A stretch of 64,000 nucleotides of DNA. Origin: an uncultured Oxalobacteraceae bacterium. GTDB lineage: Bacteria; Pseudomonadota; Gammaproteobacteria; Burkholderiales; Burkholderiaceae. Positions 35,666 through 46,183 of the stretch are shown piece after piece. The DNA lies in assembly GCA_946480015.1 (NCBI GenBank), contig CAMLIL010000007.1:31295-95294 (forward strand). Direction: 5' to 3'. Below the pieces are notes generated by a model. The model made no database searches and was not told the DNA's origin. It was given only the letters and a program-made list of their open reading frames with translations. Numbering within the stretch: the stretch's first letter is position 1; every line of letters starts with the position of its first letter. Position numbers and translations under genes: made by a program.

Positions 35666-36071
35666 GGTCGTCAAAGTATTGTTGCAAGATGATGGAAGCG
35701 GCCTTGGCGTCGATGATGTCGCCGCGCCGGGACGGGATCACCGCCGAGGAATAGCGTTCGTCCACCAGAGTCACCGGCAGATTGAAGCGGCCATGCAGCT
35801 GGTTGGCGAAGCGGCGGCTGCGCAAGGTCATGTCGTGTTCGGCGCCGTCCGGGTGGCGCGGTTCGCCCACCACCAGCAGGGCCGGGCGCCATTCGTCGAT
35901 CAGCGCGCCGATCTGGGCGAAGCGGGTGGCATTGTCGATCGCCTTGACCACGGCCAGCGGCTGCGCCTGGCCGGTCAGGGTGTTCCCCATCGCGATGCCG
36001 ATGCGCTTGATGCCGAAGTCGAATCCCAGGACCAGTTCAACGGACGGTTGCTGCGTGCCCTCACTCACCAC
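35649..36071 (-). CDS. ruvX: Holliday junction resolvase-like RuvX (YqgF)
   Basis: This 140-residue RNase H-fold nuclease of the YqgF family is linked to 16S rRNA processing and possibly recombination. It has LVLGFDFGIKRIGIAMGNTL with the first catalytic Asp, VVGEPRHPDGAEHDMTLRSR, LVDERYSSAVIP with the acidic pair, and DAKAASIILQQYFD. The start is GTG at 36071 or 36068, after AAGG; there is no ATG in frame. It lies 8 bp after yqgE. Confidence 0.93.
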   Translation of the reverse strand: MVSEGTQQPSVELVLGFDFGIKRIGIAMGNTLTGQAQPLAVVKAIDNATRFAQIGALIDEWRPALLVVGEPRHPDGAEHDMTLRSRRFANQLHGRFNLPVTLVDERYSSAVIPSRRGDIIDAKAASIILQQYFDDHVHHN

Positions 36072-36079
36072 GCATGGCC

Positions 36080-36751
36080 TTACGCATGGCCGGCCTCGGA
36101 GGCCAGCATCATCGGGTCGATGCCGAGCAGCTTGATGGCGGCGTTGTAACGCTCCTCGATCGGCAGGTCGAACAGTACGTGCGGCTCGGCCGGCACGGTG
36201 AGCCAGCCGTTGCGGCCGATCTCTTCTTCCAGCTGGCCCGGGCTCCATCCCGAGTAGCCGATCGACACCAGCAGGCGCTTGGGACCGTCGCCGTTGGCGA
36301 CCGCTTCGAGCACGTCGATGGATGTGGTGAAGGCCACGTCCTGGGTCACGGTCAGCGAGGACGAGTAGCGCGAACCCGGGGTGTGCAGCACGAAGCCGCG
36401 GTCGTCCTGGACCGGGCCGCCGAACATGATCGGCTCGTTGACGACGGTGGTGCGCAGGCCGTCGGCCAGTTTCAGGTCGATGCGTTCGAACAGCACTTCC
36501 ATGGTCATGTCGGTGGGCTTGTTGATCACCACCCCCAGCACGCCCTTGTCGTTGTGTTCGCAGATGTATACCACGGTGCCGCCGAAAATCGGATCCTCCA
36601 TCGACGGCATGGCAATTAGAAAGTGATTGGCCAGATTCAGCGCCGATGGGGCGGGCTCGCCGCTGCCCATCTCGACGCCGTTGACAGGATTGGTCGTGTC
36701 TTGCGTCATGCCAGGCATAGGCAGAGGATTGCCGATTTTGCTTTTTTTCAT
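36080..36751 (-). CDS. yqgE: YqgE/AlgH family protein
   Basis: This is a 223-residue protein of the UPF0301 (DUF179) family. Clear matches are NHFLIAMPSMEDPIFGGTVV, YICEHNDKGVLGVVINKPT and GGPVQDDRGFVLHTP, then YSGWSPGQLEEEIGRNGWLT. It carries about 40 more amino-terminal residues than E. coli YqgE, so a later start such as MTQDTTN is possible. The order yqgE-ruvX-pyrR-pyrB-pyrC' is the same as in Pseudomonas. The biochemical function is unknown. Confidence 0.93.
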   Translation of the reverse strand: MKKSKIGNPLPMPGMTQDTTNPVNGVEMGSGEPAPSALNLANHFLIAMPSMEDPIFGGTVVYICEHNDKGVLGVVINKPTDMTMEVLFERIDLKLADGLRTTVVNEPIMFGGPVQDDRGFVLHTPGSRYSSSLTVTQDVAFTTSIDVLEAVANGDGPKRLLVSIGYSGWSPGQLEEEIGRNGWLTVPAEPHVLFDLPIEERYNAAIKLLGIDPMMLASEAGHA

Positions 36752-36981
36752 ACGCGTCTCACTCTGCTCGCTCTCTGGTGTTTGCTGCTGGTATCCGGCT
36801 ACGACAAGGGGGACTTCGACAAACCGCAGCGAAACGACGCCGCACGGTAGGTTTTTGAGGTTCCCAATGATCTTTTCGATAGTTTACACTGATTTAGGCC
36901 CGGACCGTCGCGAAGCCCGCTCCGGGGCACCATCAAAATCGATGGTAGGCACGAAAAAGTGTCGCGGCCTTGACCCCGAGC

Positions 36982-38424
36982 ATGATGATGAAGCAGAGCA
37001 ACTCTTTGGTGTGGTTTCGGCGCGACCTTCGCTGTTTCGATAACGCGGCCTTGCATCACGCGCTAATTTCATCGAATGTCGTCCATTGCGTCTTCATCTA
37101 CGACACGACAATTTTGGACAGCCTGCCGCGCGCCGACCGCCGCGTTGAATTCATCCACGCCAGTATCGCCGAGCTCGAGGCCGAGCTGCGCGCGCTCGGC
37201 GGCGGCCTGCTGGTGCGCCATGCCGACCCCGCCGAAGCGATTCCCGCGCTGGCCGCCGAATTGCGGGTGGACGCGGTGTTCGCCAACGAAGATTACGAGC
37301 CGCAAACCATCGCGCGCGACGCGGCCGTGGCGCAGGCGCTGGCGCAGGCGGGACGGCGCCTTGTGCTGAGCAAAGACCAGGTCATTTTTCACAAGGACGA
37401 GGTGCTCACCCAGGGTGGCCGGCCGTTTTCCGTCTTTACTCCTTATAAGAATGCGTGGCTCAGGCGCGCCGCCGCCGAACCGCAGTGCATGGCGCCCTAC
37501 CCGGTCGAACCGCACACGGCGGCGCTGGCCGCCCCCGGCGCCGATGCGGTCCTGCCGACGCTGGCGCAGCTGGGCTTCGAGCCGACCAATCTGCACGAAC
37601 TGGGCATCGTGCCGGGCATGCGCGGCGCATCGAGCCTGTTCGAGGATTTCATCGGGCGCATCGGCACCTACGGCGACGCGCGCAACTACCCGGCCGTGAA
37701 GGGCACTTCCTACCTGTCGGTGCACCTTCGCTTCGGCACGCTGTCGATCCGCCATCTGGTGCGCACCATGGTCGAACTGATCGCGCGCGGCGGGGGTGGC
37801 GAAGGCGCGGCGGTGTGGCTGACGGAACTGGTCTGGCGCGAGTTTTACCAGCAGGTCCTGTTTCACCACCCGCAGGTGGCCGCACACGCCTTCAAGCCGG
37901 CCTACGACGCCATCGAGTTCGAATCCGGCCCCGGGGCCGAAGCCATGTTTGCGGCGTGGTGCGAGGCACGCACCGGCTACCCGCTGGTGGACGCGGCCAT
38001 GCTGCAGCTGAACCACAGCGGCTACATGCACAACCGCCTGCGCATGGTCAGCGCCTCCTTCCTGGTCAAGGACCTGGGGATCGACTGGCGCTGGGGCGAG
38101 CGCTATTTCGCGCTGCGGCTCAACGACTACGACCTGGCTTCGAACAACGGCGGCTGGCAGTGGGCCGCCTCGACCGGCTGCGACGCCCAGCCCTGGTTCC
38201 GCATCTTCAATCCGGTCACGCAGTCGGAAAAATTCGACGCCGAGGGCAGCTTCATCCGGCGCTACCTGCCGCAACTCGACAGCCTGTCGGCGAAAGAGAT
38301 CCACGCGCCTTGGCTGGCGCCGCACAAAAAAATACGGCTCGGGGTGGATTACCCCGAGCCGATCGTCGTGCATGAGCAAGCGCGCAAGAAAACCCTGGCG
38401 CGCTACGCGGTCGTCAAGAGCTAG
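36982..38424 (+). CDS. phrB: Deoxyribodipyrimidine photolyase, class I
   Basis: This light-driven enzyme repairs cyclobutane pyrimidine dimers and is about 480 residues long. The amino-terminal antenna domain begins SNSLVWFRRDLRCFDNAALH. The FAD domain has TSYLSVHLRFGTLSIRHLV, ELVWREFYQQVLFHHP, TGYPLVDAAMLQLNHSGYMH, NRLRMVSASFLVKDLGIDWR and LNDYDLASNNGGWQWAASTG. Three successive ATGs (36982, 36985, 36988) are possible starts. It diverges from yqgE, with a 230-bp shared upstream region. Its TAG stop sits in a CTAG that also ends the convergent chpA. Confidence 0.96.
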   Translation: MMMKQSNSLVWFRRDLRCFDNAALHHALISSNVVHCVFIYDTTILDSLPRADRRVEFIHASIAELEAELRALGGGLLVRHADPAEAIPALAAELRVDAVFANEDYEPQTIARDAAVAQALAQAGRRLVLSKDQVIFHKDEVLTQGGRPFSVFTPYKNAWLRRAAAEPQCMAPYPVEPHTAALAAPGADAVLPTLAQLGFEPTNLHELGIVPGMRGASSLFEDFIGRIGTYGDARNYPAVKGTSYLSVHLRFGTLSIRHLVRTMVELIARGGGGEGAAVWLTELVWREFYQQVLFHHPQVAAHAFKPAYDAIEFESGPGAEAMFAAWCEARTGYPLVDAAMLQLNHSGYMHNRLRMVSASFLVKDLGIDWRWGERYFALRLNDYDLASNNGGWQWAASTGCDAQPWFRIFNPVTQSEKFDAEGSFIRRYLPQLDSLSAKEIHAPWLAPHKKIRLGVDYPEPIVVHEQARKKTLARYAVVKS

Positions 38425-41400
38425 GCGCCCACCGGCATCTCGCGCTTGAGCAGGCCGGAAATCGCCGCCAGCAGCACGTCTTCCTGGAACGGTTTGCCGA
38501 AATAGGCGTTCACGCCCAGGTCGAGCGCGTAGTTGCGGTGCTTGTCGGCGGTGCGCGAGGTGATCATGATGATGGGCACATCATGCGTGCTGTCGTTGCC
38601 GCGGATGTTGCGCGTCAGGTCGAAGCCGTCCATGCGCGGCATCTCGATATCGACCAGCATCAGGTCGGGCACGGTCTCCTGCAGGCGTTCGAGCGCATCG
38701 ACGCCGTCCTTGGCCAGCATCACCTGATAGCCTTCGCGCTCGAGCAGGCGCTGGGTCACCTTGCGCACGGTGAGCGAATCGTCCACCACCATCACCACGT
38801 AGTCGCGCGCCGGCATCCGGGTCAGCGGCACCGCCATCGCACTGCCCGCGCCGGGCCGCAGTTCCGGATGATTATCCAGATGCTGGGCCAGCGCCACCGG
38901 GTTCAAAATCAGCACGATGTCGCCCGAACCGAGCACGGTGGCCCCGGCGATGCCGATCATGCGCGACAGCTGCGGGCCGACGTTCTTGATCACCACCTCG
39001 CGGTTGCCCTGCACGTCGTCGACCTGCACGGCCAGACGGTCGGTGCCGTTCTTCAAAATCAGCACCGGGCAGGAACGCTGCACCATCGGGTGCGCGTCCG
39101 GCCCGCCCAGCAGATTGGGCAGGAAATGCAGCGCCACCGGCTGGCCCTGGAACTGCACGAAGCCAGCCGCATGCGCCTCCTTCAGCGCCGATTCCTTCAG
39201 CTGCAGCACCTGTTCGACCAGGATCGAGGGCATCGCATAGGTGCGCCCGGCGCTGGTGGTCAGCACCACCTGGGTGACGGCCAGGGTCAGCGGCAGGTGA
39301 ATCGTGAAGCAGGCCCCAAGGCCCGGCGTGGAGGCGATGTCGACCCGCCCGCCCAGCGCCTGCGCCTGCGAGCGCACCACGTCCATGCCGACCCCGCGTC
39401 CGGCCAGCTCGGTGAGCGTGTCGGCGGTCGAAAAGCCCGGCGCGAAAATCAGGTCGGCCGCGTCATGGTCGCTGACCTCGGCGCCAGGCGCCAGCAGGCC
39501 GTTTTCGCGCGCCTTGGCGCGGATGCGGCCCAGGTCAAGGCCGGCGCCGTCGTCGGTGAACTGAATCACCACTTCGTTACCCTGCTGGCTGGCCTGGATC
39601 AGCAGTTCGCCGGTTTCGGCCTTGCCGCTGGCGCCGCGCCTGGAGCGCGCTTCGATGCCGTGCACGATGGCGTTGCGCAGCAGGTGTTCGAACGGCGCGG
39701 CCATCTGTTCGAGCACGCTGCGGTCGATCTCGACCGAACCGCCGCGAATATCCAGGTTGACGCGCTTGTCGACTTCCTTGGCGGTCTGGCGCGCCACGCG
39801 GAACAGGCGCTCGGACAGGCTGGCGAAAGGCACCATGCGCACCCGCATCAGGTCGCGCTGCAGATCGCGCGTCAGGCGCGACTGCGTGACCAGATCGGTG
39901 CTGGCGCCGTCGATGGTGCGGCCCAGGCTTTCGTGGAAGGAGGCCACGTCGTTGACGCTTTCGGCCATCATCCGGGTCAGTTCCTGCAGACGGGTGAAGC
40001 GGTCGAATTCAAGCGGATCGAATTCGCGTTCGCCGGCGATCGACATGCGCGAGGCGATCTGCGATTCGGCCTGCATCTCGACTTCGCGCAGCTGGTGGCG
40101 CAGCCGCGCCAGGTTGTCGGAGAAGTCGGACAGCGAGGTTTTCAGCGAGGCGACCTGGCTTTCCAGCTTGGAGCGGGTGATCGATACTTCGCCGGCCTGG
40201 TTGACCAGGCGGTCGAGGATGTCGGCGCGCACCCGCACCAGCGGCGTGCGCTGCTGGGCGCCCTGCTCGTCGGCCGGCTGCACCGGCGCCAGGGCCGGCA
40301 GCGGCGTGGCGGACTGCGCGCCGCCGGCAGGATTTTGCAACTGTTCGAACAGCACCAGCGCATGATCGTAGTTGGCCAGCAGTTCGTCGAACGCGGCCGG
40401 CGTGGTGGTGCCGGCATGGACCATGTTCTCGATCTGCGTCTCGATATCGTGCGCGTGCTGGCCCAGACGCATCGCGCCGGCCATGCGCGCGCTGCCCTTG
40501 ACCGTGTGCAGCGCCCGCTGCAGCATCTGGGCCGGAGCGGTATCGCCCGGATTGGCTTGCCAGGTGCGCAGGCCTTTGCCGATTTCCGGCAGCAGGTCGG
40601 TGGCTTCTTCGATAAACACCGGCAGCAGGTCGGCATCGAGCTCGTCGCCGATCACCAGTTCGGCCGCGACGGCGCTGGCTTCGGGCTGCGGTTCGCTCGG
40701 CGCCGGCGGTTCCGGTTCCGGCTCGTCGCCGATCAGTTCCGGTTCGAGCTCGGGTTCGCTGGCGTCGTCCGGGTCATCCTCCTCGATCACCGGCGGCGGC
40801 GACTGGGTCAGCACCGGCGCGTCGAACGGGTCGTCATCGAACAGCGCATCGGTATGGTCGATCGCCGCCGCGCCGGCATCGGCGCTGGCCGGCGCGGGCG
40901 CTTGCGGCACCGCCGGCGGCCCGGCCACGATGCTGGCCATGGTGTCGACAAACAGCTGGTGCAGCCGGGCTTCGAGTTCCGGATCGGCGCCGGTGAGCGC
41001 GCCGCCGTAGCTGGCCGCGTCCTGCGCTTCGAGTTCGGCGCGCAGCGTTTCCAGGCGCTGCACCAGTTCCGGCCGGGCCGGCGCCAGTTCGCCCAGGGCG
41101 AAGCCTTGCAGCATCCGGCGCGCCTGGTCGACAGTCTCGTCGAGCAGCGCGCGCTGGGCCTCGTCGAGCACCGGGGCCGGGCTCTTGAGCGCCATTTCCA
41201 GCGCATACGCCACTTCGCGCAAGGCCTTGAAGCCAACCGTGGCCGAGGTGCCGGCCAGCGTGTGCGCCGCCTTGAGCGCCTCGGCCGACACCGGCCGCTG
41301 CGGCTCGTGGCGCCACTCGCCGAAGTCGCGCGTGAGCGTGCGTACCAGCTCGTCGGTCTCGGCCATGTAGATGTTATACAGCGGCAGCGGGATTTCCAGC

Positions 41401-43751
41401 GTGCCGATGCGCTTCAGGTTGTCGTCCGGCGGGGTCGGCTTGACGATGCTCGGGAAGTCGATCACCTTGGCGCCGACCGGTTCGGTCACCGGCTGCGCGA
41501 CGATTTCCGGTTCGTCCGGCTCGGCTGGCGCCGCGTCCATCTCGAAGGGGCCGCCTTCCATCACCCGCGTGGCGGCCGCCACCAGCGCGGCGCTGTCGCG
41601 CGCCGAGCTGCCGCTGGCGACCAGCTCGGCCACCCAGGCGCCCATGTCGGCACTGGCGCGTTCGAGCAGCGCCAGCAGATCGTCGCTGGCGGCGCGCCCT
41701 TCGGCCAGCCACAGATTCATGGTCTTCTCGACCGCCGCCGCGCCTTCGGCGAAATTGTTCAGGCCGACCATGCGGCCGCTGCCCTTGAGCGTGTGGAAGG
41801 AGCGCCGCAGCACCGTCAGGGTCTCGAGGTCGCCTGGCGCGCGGCGCGCCGCCGGCAGCGTGCTGCCCACCACCTCCAGTACTTCCTGCGCTTCGCCGAT
41901 GAAAATCTCCAGCAGCTCGGCTTCGACGCCGTCGGCCGCCGGCATCGGCGCGGCCACTTCGACCGGCGCCGGCGCTGGCGCCGCCACTGCCGCTGGCGCT
42001 TCCTCGACGACCGCTTCGTCGACGGCCCCGGCTTTGTCGAACGGTACCGCGCGCAGCATGCCTTCCTGGCTGTCGAACGAGAAGCGCTGGCGCGCCGCCT
42101 CGTTGTTCTGGCCCAGCATGTCGACGAAGAAGCCGAGCGCGCCGATGTTCTGGGCGATGTTTTGCAGCGACGCCGCTTCCAGCGCCGGGTCGCCGTTGGC
42201 CGCGGCCAGGGCGCGCACCGCGTCCTGCACGTGCAGCGCCGCGCGCATGGCGTCGTCCTGGTCGAGGATCGCCACGGCGCCCTGCAGCTGGTGCAGCAGC
42301 GGATCGATCTGGGCCAGGCTGGGGCGTTTGGAGCCGTCGGCGTAGTAATCGTCGAGCACCTTCTCGACCTGGCGCAGGCTGTTTTTCATTTCCGACGCCA
42401 GCGCCGTGACGGTCTGGTCGTGCTGGATCTTGCGCGACAGTTCTCCCTGCCAGGCCTGGGCCTCGGGCGGGGTTTCGCCGGCCGCCAGCGCCAGCAGGCG
42501 CGCGCCGATGGTCTCGGCGTGGGCGTCGAGATCGTCGGGCAGCTGGCGGATGCGGTCCAGCCCCTGGCCGACGAACAGCATGGCCGTGGCCATCTCCAGG
42601 CTGAACTGCGGACTGCGGCCGGAGATGACGGAATCGCGCGCGGCGCGCGCCAGTTCGGTCATCAGCTGGGCCAGCGCAGGCGCCCCAAGTTTGGCGCAGG
42701 CTGTGCCGAGGGTGTCGAGCTGCTGCCCAAACTGCACTTCCAGCTCCGGGTCGATCTCGCTCGAGAGCCGGTCCCAGCTCTGCTGCGCCTGCACCAGCGC
42801 TTCCTTGGCTTCCTTCAGCGCGGCGGCGTTGATGCGGCCGTAGCGCTTCTTGTCGTAGTCGGCCGGGACCACGCCGTCGAGACGGAAGGCGCGCCGCAAG
42901 GCTTGCGCATTGGCCGAAGGCTGTGCCGCGGCGGCCACGAAAAACAGCGCGTCGCGCAGGGTTGCCTCGGGCAGTTCGCCCTGCCCCTGCGACAGGCGGC
43001 GCAGCTGCAGGTTGATCGCGCCGAACAACTGCTTCACATACAGGTTACTGGCCAGCTGGCCGTCGGCGACCAGTTCGGCGAAGCTTTGCATGGCCAGCCA
43101 GAAGGTATGCGCCGGCACCTCGGTCTGGGCGGCGGCGGCCTGGCCGATGGCTTCCTGCAGCAGCGCGGCGTTGGCGCGCTGGGATGGCGCGTCAACGCTC
43201 TTGAGAAACGGCAGCAGGGCTTTTTCGAAACGCGCGCGGCAGGCGGCGTAATCCGGCGTAGCCACTTCGCTGCCCGGCTTTCTGAGCGGGCCGGGATGGG
43301 ACAGGTCGGCAAACAGCAGGTCGGCCGGATGGATGCGTTCGGCCCCCAGCAGTTCCTGCAGCGCGCGGTAGTAGGGGAACAGGCGCGCCGGCTGCTGCCC
43401 GGCGCCCGCCAGCAGCTCTTCCAGATATTCGGTGACCGCCTGATAGGCATCGGCGATGACCTGCACCCGTTCGGCCGACAGCTCCAGGCTGCCGTCCTTG
43501 AAGCGCTCCAGCGCATCCTCGGCGCGCTGGGCCATCAGGCCGGCGCCGTCCACGTCGACCATCTGCAGCGCGCCGCTGGCCTGGTGCAGCCAGGTGCGGG
43601 CGTGCTTGAGCGCGGCCTCGCGCGCATCGGCGCCCAGCGCCAGCGCCTCTGTCAGCGCGCCGGACGACTTGCCGAGCGCCTCGCGGATCTCGCCCATCAC
43701 CCAGGACAGCGGGCCGGTATCGAATTGCGCAGCGTGCGGGGAGTGGGTCAT
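38421..43751 (-). CDS. chpA: Pil-Chp hybrid chemotaxis kinase ChpA (PilL)
   Basis: This 1776-residue CheA-like histidine kinase controls type IV pili. Three HPt-like motifs are visible: SFHTLKGSGRMVG (near residue 650), AAHTLAGTSATVG (about 830) and ALHTVKGSARMAG (about 1080). Then follow the dimerisation/P3 region, an HATPase core (HLLRNAIVHGIEARSRRG near 1362, FTDDGAGLD), a CheW-like domain (about 1480-1620) and a receiver domain (about 1650-1770; VVDDSLTVRKVT, LMLVDIEMPRMDG). A further HPt-like helical region fills the first 550 residues. It is the last gene after pilG-pilH-pilI-pilJ. Confidence 0.96.
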   Translation of the reverse strand: MTHSPHAAQFDTGPLSWVMGEIREALGKSSGALTEALALGADAREAALKHARTWLHQASGALQMVDVDGAGLMAQRAEDALERFKDGSLELSAERVQVIADAYQAVTEYLEELLAGAGQQPARLFPYYRALQELLGAERIHPADLLFADLSHPGPLRKPGSEVATPDYAACRARFEKALLPFLKSVDAPSQRANAALLQEAIGQAAAAQTEVPAHTFWLAMQSFAELVADGQLASNLYVKQLFGAINLQLRRLSQGQGELPEATLRDALFFVAAAAQPSANAQALRRAFRLDGVVPADYDKKRYGRINAAALKEAKEALVQAQQSWDRLSSEIDPELEVQFGQQLDTLGTACAKLGAPALAQLMTELARAARDSVISGRSPQFSLEMATAMLFVGQGLDRIRQLPDDLDAHAETIGARLLALAAGETPPEAQAWQGELSRKIQHDQTVTALASEMKNSLRQVEKVLDDYYADGSKRPSLAQIDPLLHQLQGAVAILDQDDAMRAALHVQDAVRALAAANGDPALEAASLQNIAQNIGALGFFVDMLGQNNEAARQRFSFDSQEGMLRAVPFDKAGAVDEAVVEEAPAAVAAPAPAPVEVAAPMPAADGVEAELLEIFIGEAQEVLEVVGSTLPAARRAPGDLETLTVLRRSFHTLKGSGRMVGLNNFAEGAAAVEKTMNLWLAEGRAASDDLLALLERASADMGAWVAELVASGSSARDSAALVAAATRVMEGGPFEMDAAPAEPDEPEIVAQPVTEPVGAKVIDFPSIVKPTPPDDNLKRIGTLEIPLPLYNIYMAETDELVRTLTRDFGEWRHEPQRPVSAEALKAAHTLAGTSATVGFKALREVAYALEMALKSPAPVLDEAQRALLDETVDQARRMLQGFALGELAPARPELVQRLETLRAELEAQDAASYGGALTGADPELEARLHQLFVDTMASIVAGPPAVPQAPAPASADAGAAAIDHTDALFDDDPFDAPVLTQSPPPVIEEDDPDDASEPELEPELIGDEPEPEPPAPSEPQPEASAVAAELVIGDELDADLLPVFIEEATDLLPEIGKGLRTWQANPGDTAPAQMLQRALHTVKGSARMAGAMRLGQHAHDIETQIENMVHAGTTTPAAFDELLANYDHALVLFEQLQNPAGGAQSATPLPALAPVQPADEQGAQQRTPLVRVRADILDRLVNQAGEVSITRSKLESQVASLKTSLSDFSDNLARLRHQLREVEMQAESQIASRMSIAGEREFDPLEFDRFTRLQELTRMMAESVNDVASFHESLGRTIDGASTDLVTQSRLTRDLQRDLMRVRMVPFASLSERLFRVARQTAKEVDKRVNLDIRGGSVEIDRSVLEQMAAPFEHLLRNAIVHGIEARSRRGASGKAETGELLIQASQQGNEVVIQFTDDGAGLDLGRIRAKARENGLLAPGAEVSDHDAADLIFAPGFSTADTLTELAGRGVGMDVVRSQAQALGGRVDIASTPGLGACFTIHLPLTLAVTQVVLTTSAGRTYAMPSILVEQVLQLKESALKEAHAAGFVQFQGQPVALHFLPNLLGGPDAHPMVQRSCPVLILKNGTDRLAVQVDDVQGNREVVIKNVGPQLSRMIGIAGATVLGSGDIVLILNPVALAQHLDNHPELRPGAGSAMAVPLTRMPARDYVVMVVDDSLTVRKVTQRLLEREGYQVMLAKDGVDALERLQETVPDLMLVDIEMPRMDGFDLTRNIRGNDSTHDVPIIMITSRTADKHRNYALDLGVNAYFGKPFQEDVLLAAISGLLKREMPVGA

Positions 43752-43781
43752 GGTGTGCTAGCCTTGAGTGTTCTGCTGCCT

Positions 43782-46097
43782 TTACGCAGCGACGCGGAAT
43801 CGCGATACCGAGTTTTTCAGTTCCTGCGCCAGCGCCGCCAGCTGGCGGATCGACTGGGCGGTTTGCTGGGTGCCGTCCTGGGTGTTTTCCGTCACCGACA
43901 GGATGTGCTGGATGTTGTGGGCCACGCCGTTGGCCGATGTGGCCTGCAGTTCGGTAGCGAAGGAAATCCCCTGAATCAGTTCCGCCAGCCGGTTCGACAC
44001 GCGCGAAATATCGTTCAGCGCGGCGCCGGCGGCGTCCGACAGCTTGGCTCCCTCGACCACGCCCTGGGTCGACTTCTCCATTGCGGCCACGGCGTCGTGG
44101 GTGTCGGTCTGAATGGTGCGCACCAGCGCGCCGATCTGCTTGGCCGCCTCGGCCGAGCGTTCCGCCAGCCGCTGCACCTCTTCGGCCACCACCGAGAAGC
44201 CGCGCCCGGCCTCACCGGCCGACGCGGCCTGGATCGCCGCGTTCAGCGCCAGCACGTTGGTCTGTTCGGTAATGTCGGAAATCAGTTCGGTGATCTCGCC
44301 GATCTCCTGCGACGATTCGCCCAGGCGCTTGATGCGCTTGGAGGTTTCCTGGATCTGCTCGCGGATCTCGTGCATGCCCTTGATGGCGTTTTCCACCGCG
44401 GTCGAACCCTGGTGCGCCGCCGCCACCGACTGGCGCGCCACTTCGGCCGATTCGTTGGCCGACTTCGATACGTCGGTAATCTCGCCGGCCATCTTCAGCA
44501 CCGTGGCCGAGGCATCCTGGATCTCGCGCGACTGCTGTTCGGTCGCCGCCAGCAGGTCGGTCGAAATCGCCTGCGCCTGGCTCGATGCCGAGGTCACCTG
44601 TTCGGCGGTGCGGGTCACCCGTTCGACCAGCCCGCGCAGCTCTTCCACGGTGTAGTTGACCGAGTCGGCGATCGCGCCGGTGATGTCTTCGGACACGGTG
44701 GCGTGCACCGTCAAGTCGCCGTCCGCCACTTCCTGCAGTTCGTTCATCAGGCGCAAAATCGCGGCCTGGTTCTGGTCGTTGGTGGCCTTGGCTTCCTCTT
44801 CCTTGGCCTGCGCCAGCAGACGCATGGCTTCCGCTTCCTGGCGGCGGGTGTCGGCACCGCGGGCGCGGTTGCGCGAGTCCTGCAGCATCACGCGGCTGAT
44901 ACTGAGCGCGGTGGCCAGGGTGAATACCGAGGCGGCGATCATCACCCAGAACCAGCCGGCGGTGGAATCCTGGGCACGGCGAAAGCCATCCTGCACCCCG
45001 GTCAGCAGGCTCTTGATCTCTTCGTTTTCATAGAAAATCGACTGCTCCGCGCCTTTCGCGGAGGTGAACTTGGGCAGGTTTTCCAGCACCGACGAGACCA
45101 GCTTCTGGTACACGTCGAACTTGGCCTTGATGTCGGTCAGCTTGGCGCGCAGGTCGGCGTCGCGGGTGGCCGGCAGGCCGAGCGCCTCGCTGCCGTTGAG
45201 GAAGCCGTCCACGGTGGTGCGGAAGGTGGTGGTGTCGCGGCCGAGCTGGAACCCGGTTTCGGCGCGGATGCCGCCCGAGGTCAGAAACTCGCTGGCACTG
45301 CGCGACAGGCGCTGGGTCAGCATCATCATGCGGCCGATGGCGGCCAGTTCGCGCGCCGAGCCGCCGCGCGCCAGCTTCTGCGCCGACAGTTCCTCGGTCA
45401 GGATCAGCAGGTGCGGCGAGAGCGTGTCGAGCTCCTTCAGTGTCTTCTGGAAGCCGATCAGTTCGGGCTTCATCTTGAGCAGGGTGTTGGCGGCGTTGTC
45501 GGTGCTGACCCACTTGGCGCGGGTGGCGGCCAGGGCCTTGTCCAAACTGGCTGGCGGCGCCGGGATGTCGGCGCCGGCGAAGGTGCCGCCGCGCTGCAGC
45601 AGGTTCAGGTCGACATTGAGCTGGGTGCGGCTGTCCTGCAGCTGGGCGAAGGCTTCCGGGCTGCCCTGGATCGCATTCGGCGCCGCCTTGCCGATCCGCT
45701 GCGAGTGCATCAGCGCGTCACTGGCCAGCTGGGTCTGGGCCGAGGCGTCGGCGCCGGCCACCGAATTGCGCCACAGCGCGAGGATGGTCAGTACGATGCC
45801 GGCGCCGAACACCACCAGCAAAATCCGCAGCTGGCGCGGCAGCGACAGGTGGCCGATCAGCGGAAGGCGGATGGGCTCGTCGTCCTCGGCCACGGCCGCC
45901 GCGCGTTTGCCGCGCATGATGGCGCCAAGGTGCAGCGCTTCGCCGCTATCGTCGGCGGCGGGGGTGCTGGGGGTCTCGGCCGCCGATGGCTTCACCAGCG
46001 CGGGCGCGGGCGCCACCGCCAGTTCAGGTCCGAACTCGGTGTCGGGTGCGCCGCCCTTCGGGGCAAAACCCATTGTAGTCTTCCAAGCAAATCCCAT
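43782..46097 (-). CDS. pilJ: Pil-Chp methyl-accepting chemotaxis protein PilJ
   Basis: This is a membrane chemoreceptor of 771 residues. An unusually long cytoplasmic start (about 85 residues rich in Ala and Pro) precedes the first membrane helix [20 protein letters not shown] periplasmic sensor of about 300 residues comes next, then the second helix [24 protein letters not shown]-like region and signalling hairpin ([20 protein letters not shown] and [20 protein letters not shown]). The ATG at 46097 is preceded by GGGAG; a GTG 10 codons upstream is less likely. It feeds ChpA through PilI. Confidence 0.95.
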   Translation of the reverse strand: MGFAWKTTMGFAPKGGAPDTEFGPELAVAPAPALVKPSAAETPSTPAADDSGEALHLGAIMRGKRAAAVAEDDEPIRLPLIGHLSLPRQLRILLVVFGAGIVLTILALWRNSVAGADASAQTQLASDALMHSQRIGKAAPNAIQGSPEAFAQLQDSRTQLNVDLNLLQRGGTFAGADIPAPPASLDKALAATRAKWVSTDNAANTLLKMKPELIGFQKTLKELDTLSPHLLILTEELSAQKLARGGSARELAAIGRMMMLTQRLSRSASEFLTSGGIRAETGFQLGRDTTTFRTTVDGFLNGSEALGLPATRDADLRAKLTDIKAKFDVYQKLVSSVLENLPKFTSAKGAEQSIFYENEEIKSLLTGVQDGFRRAQDSTAGWFWVMIAASVFTLATALSISRVMLQDSRNRARGADTRRQEAEAMRLLAQAKEEEAKATNDQNQAAILRLMNELQEVADGDLTVHATVSEDITGAIADSVNYTVEELRGLVERVTRTAEQVTSASSQAQAISTDLLAATEQQSREIQDASATVLKMAGEITDVSKSANESAEVARQSVAAAHQGSTAVENAIKGMHEIREQIQETSKRIKRLGESSQEIGEITELISDITEQTNVLALNAAIQAASAGEAGRGFSVVAEEVQRLAERSAEAAKQIGALVRTIQTDTHDAVAAMEKSTQGVVEGAKLSDAAGAALNDISRVSNRLAELIQGISFATELQATSANGVAHNIQHILSVTENTQDGTQQTAQSIRQLAALAQELKNSVSRFRVAA

Positions 46098-46183
46098 CAC
46101 AGCTCCCAGTCTAAAATGGACGACCACTTATCGCTTGCTACTTCGCGGCGTGGTCTTTTGAATCGTGAACCTGCGCCGCAGGC

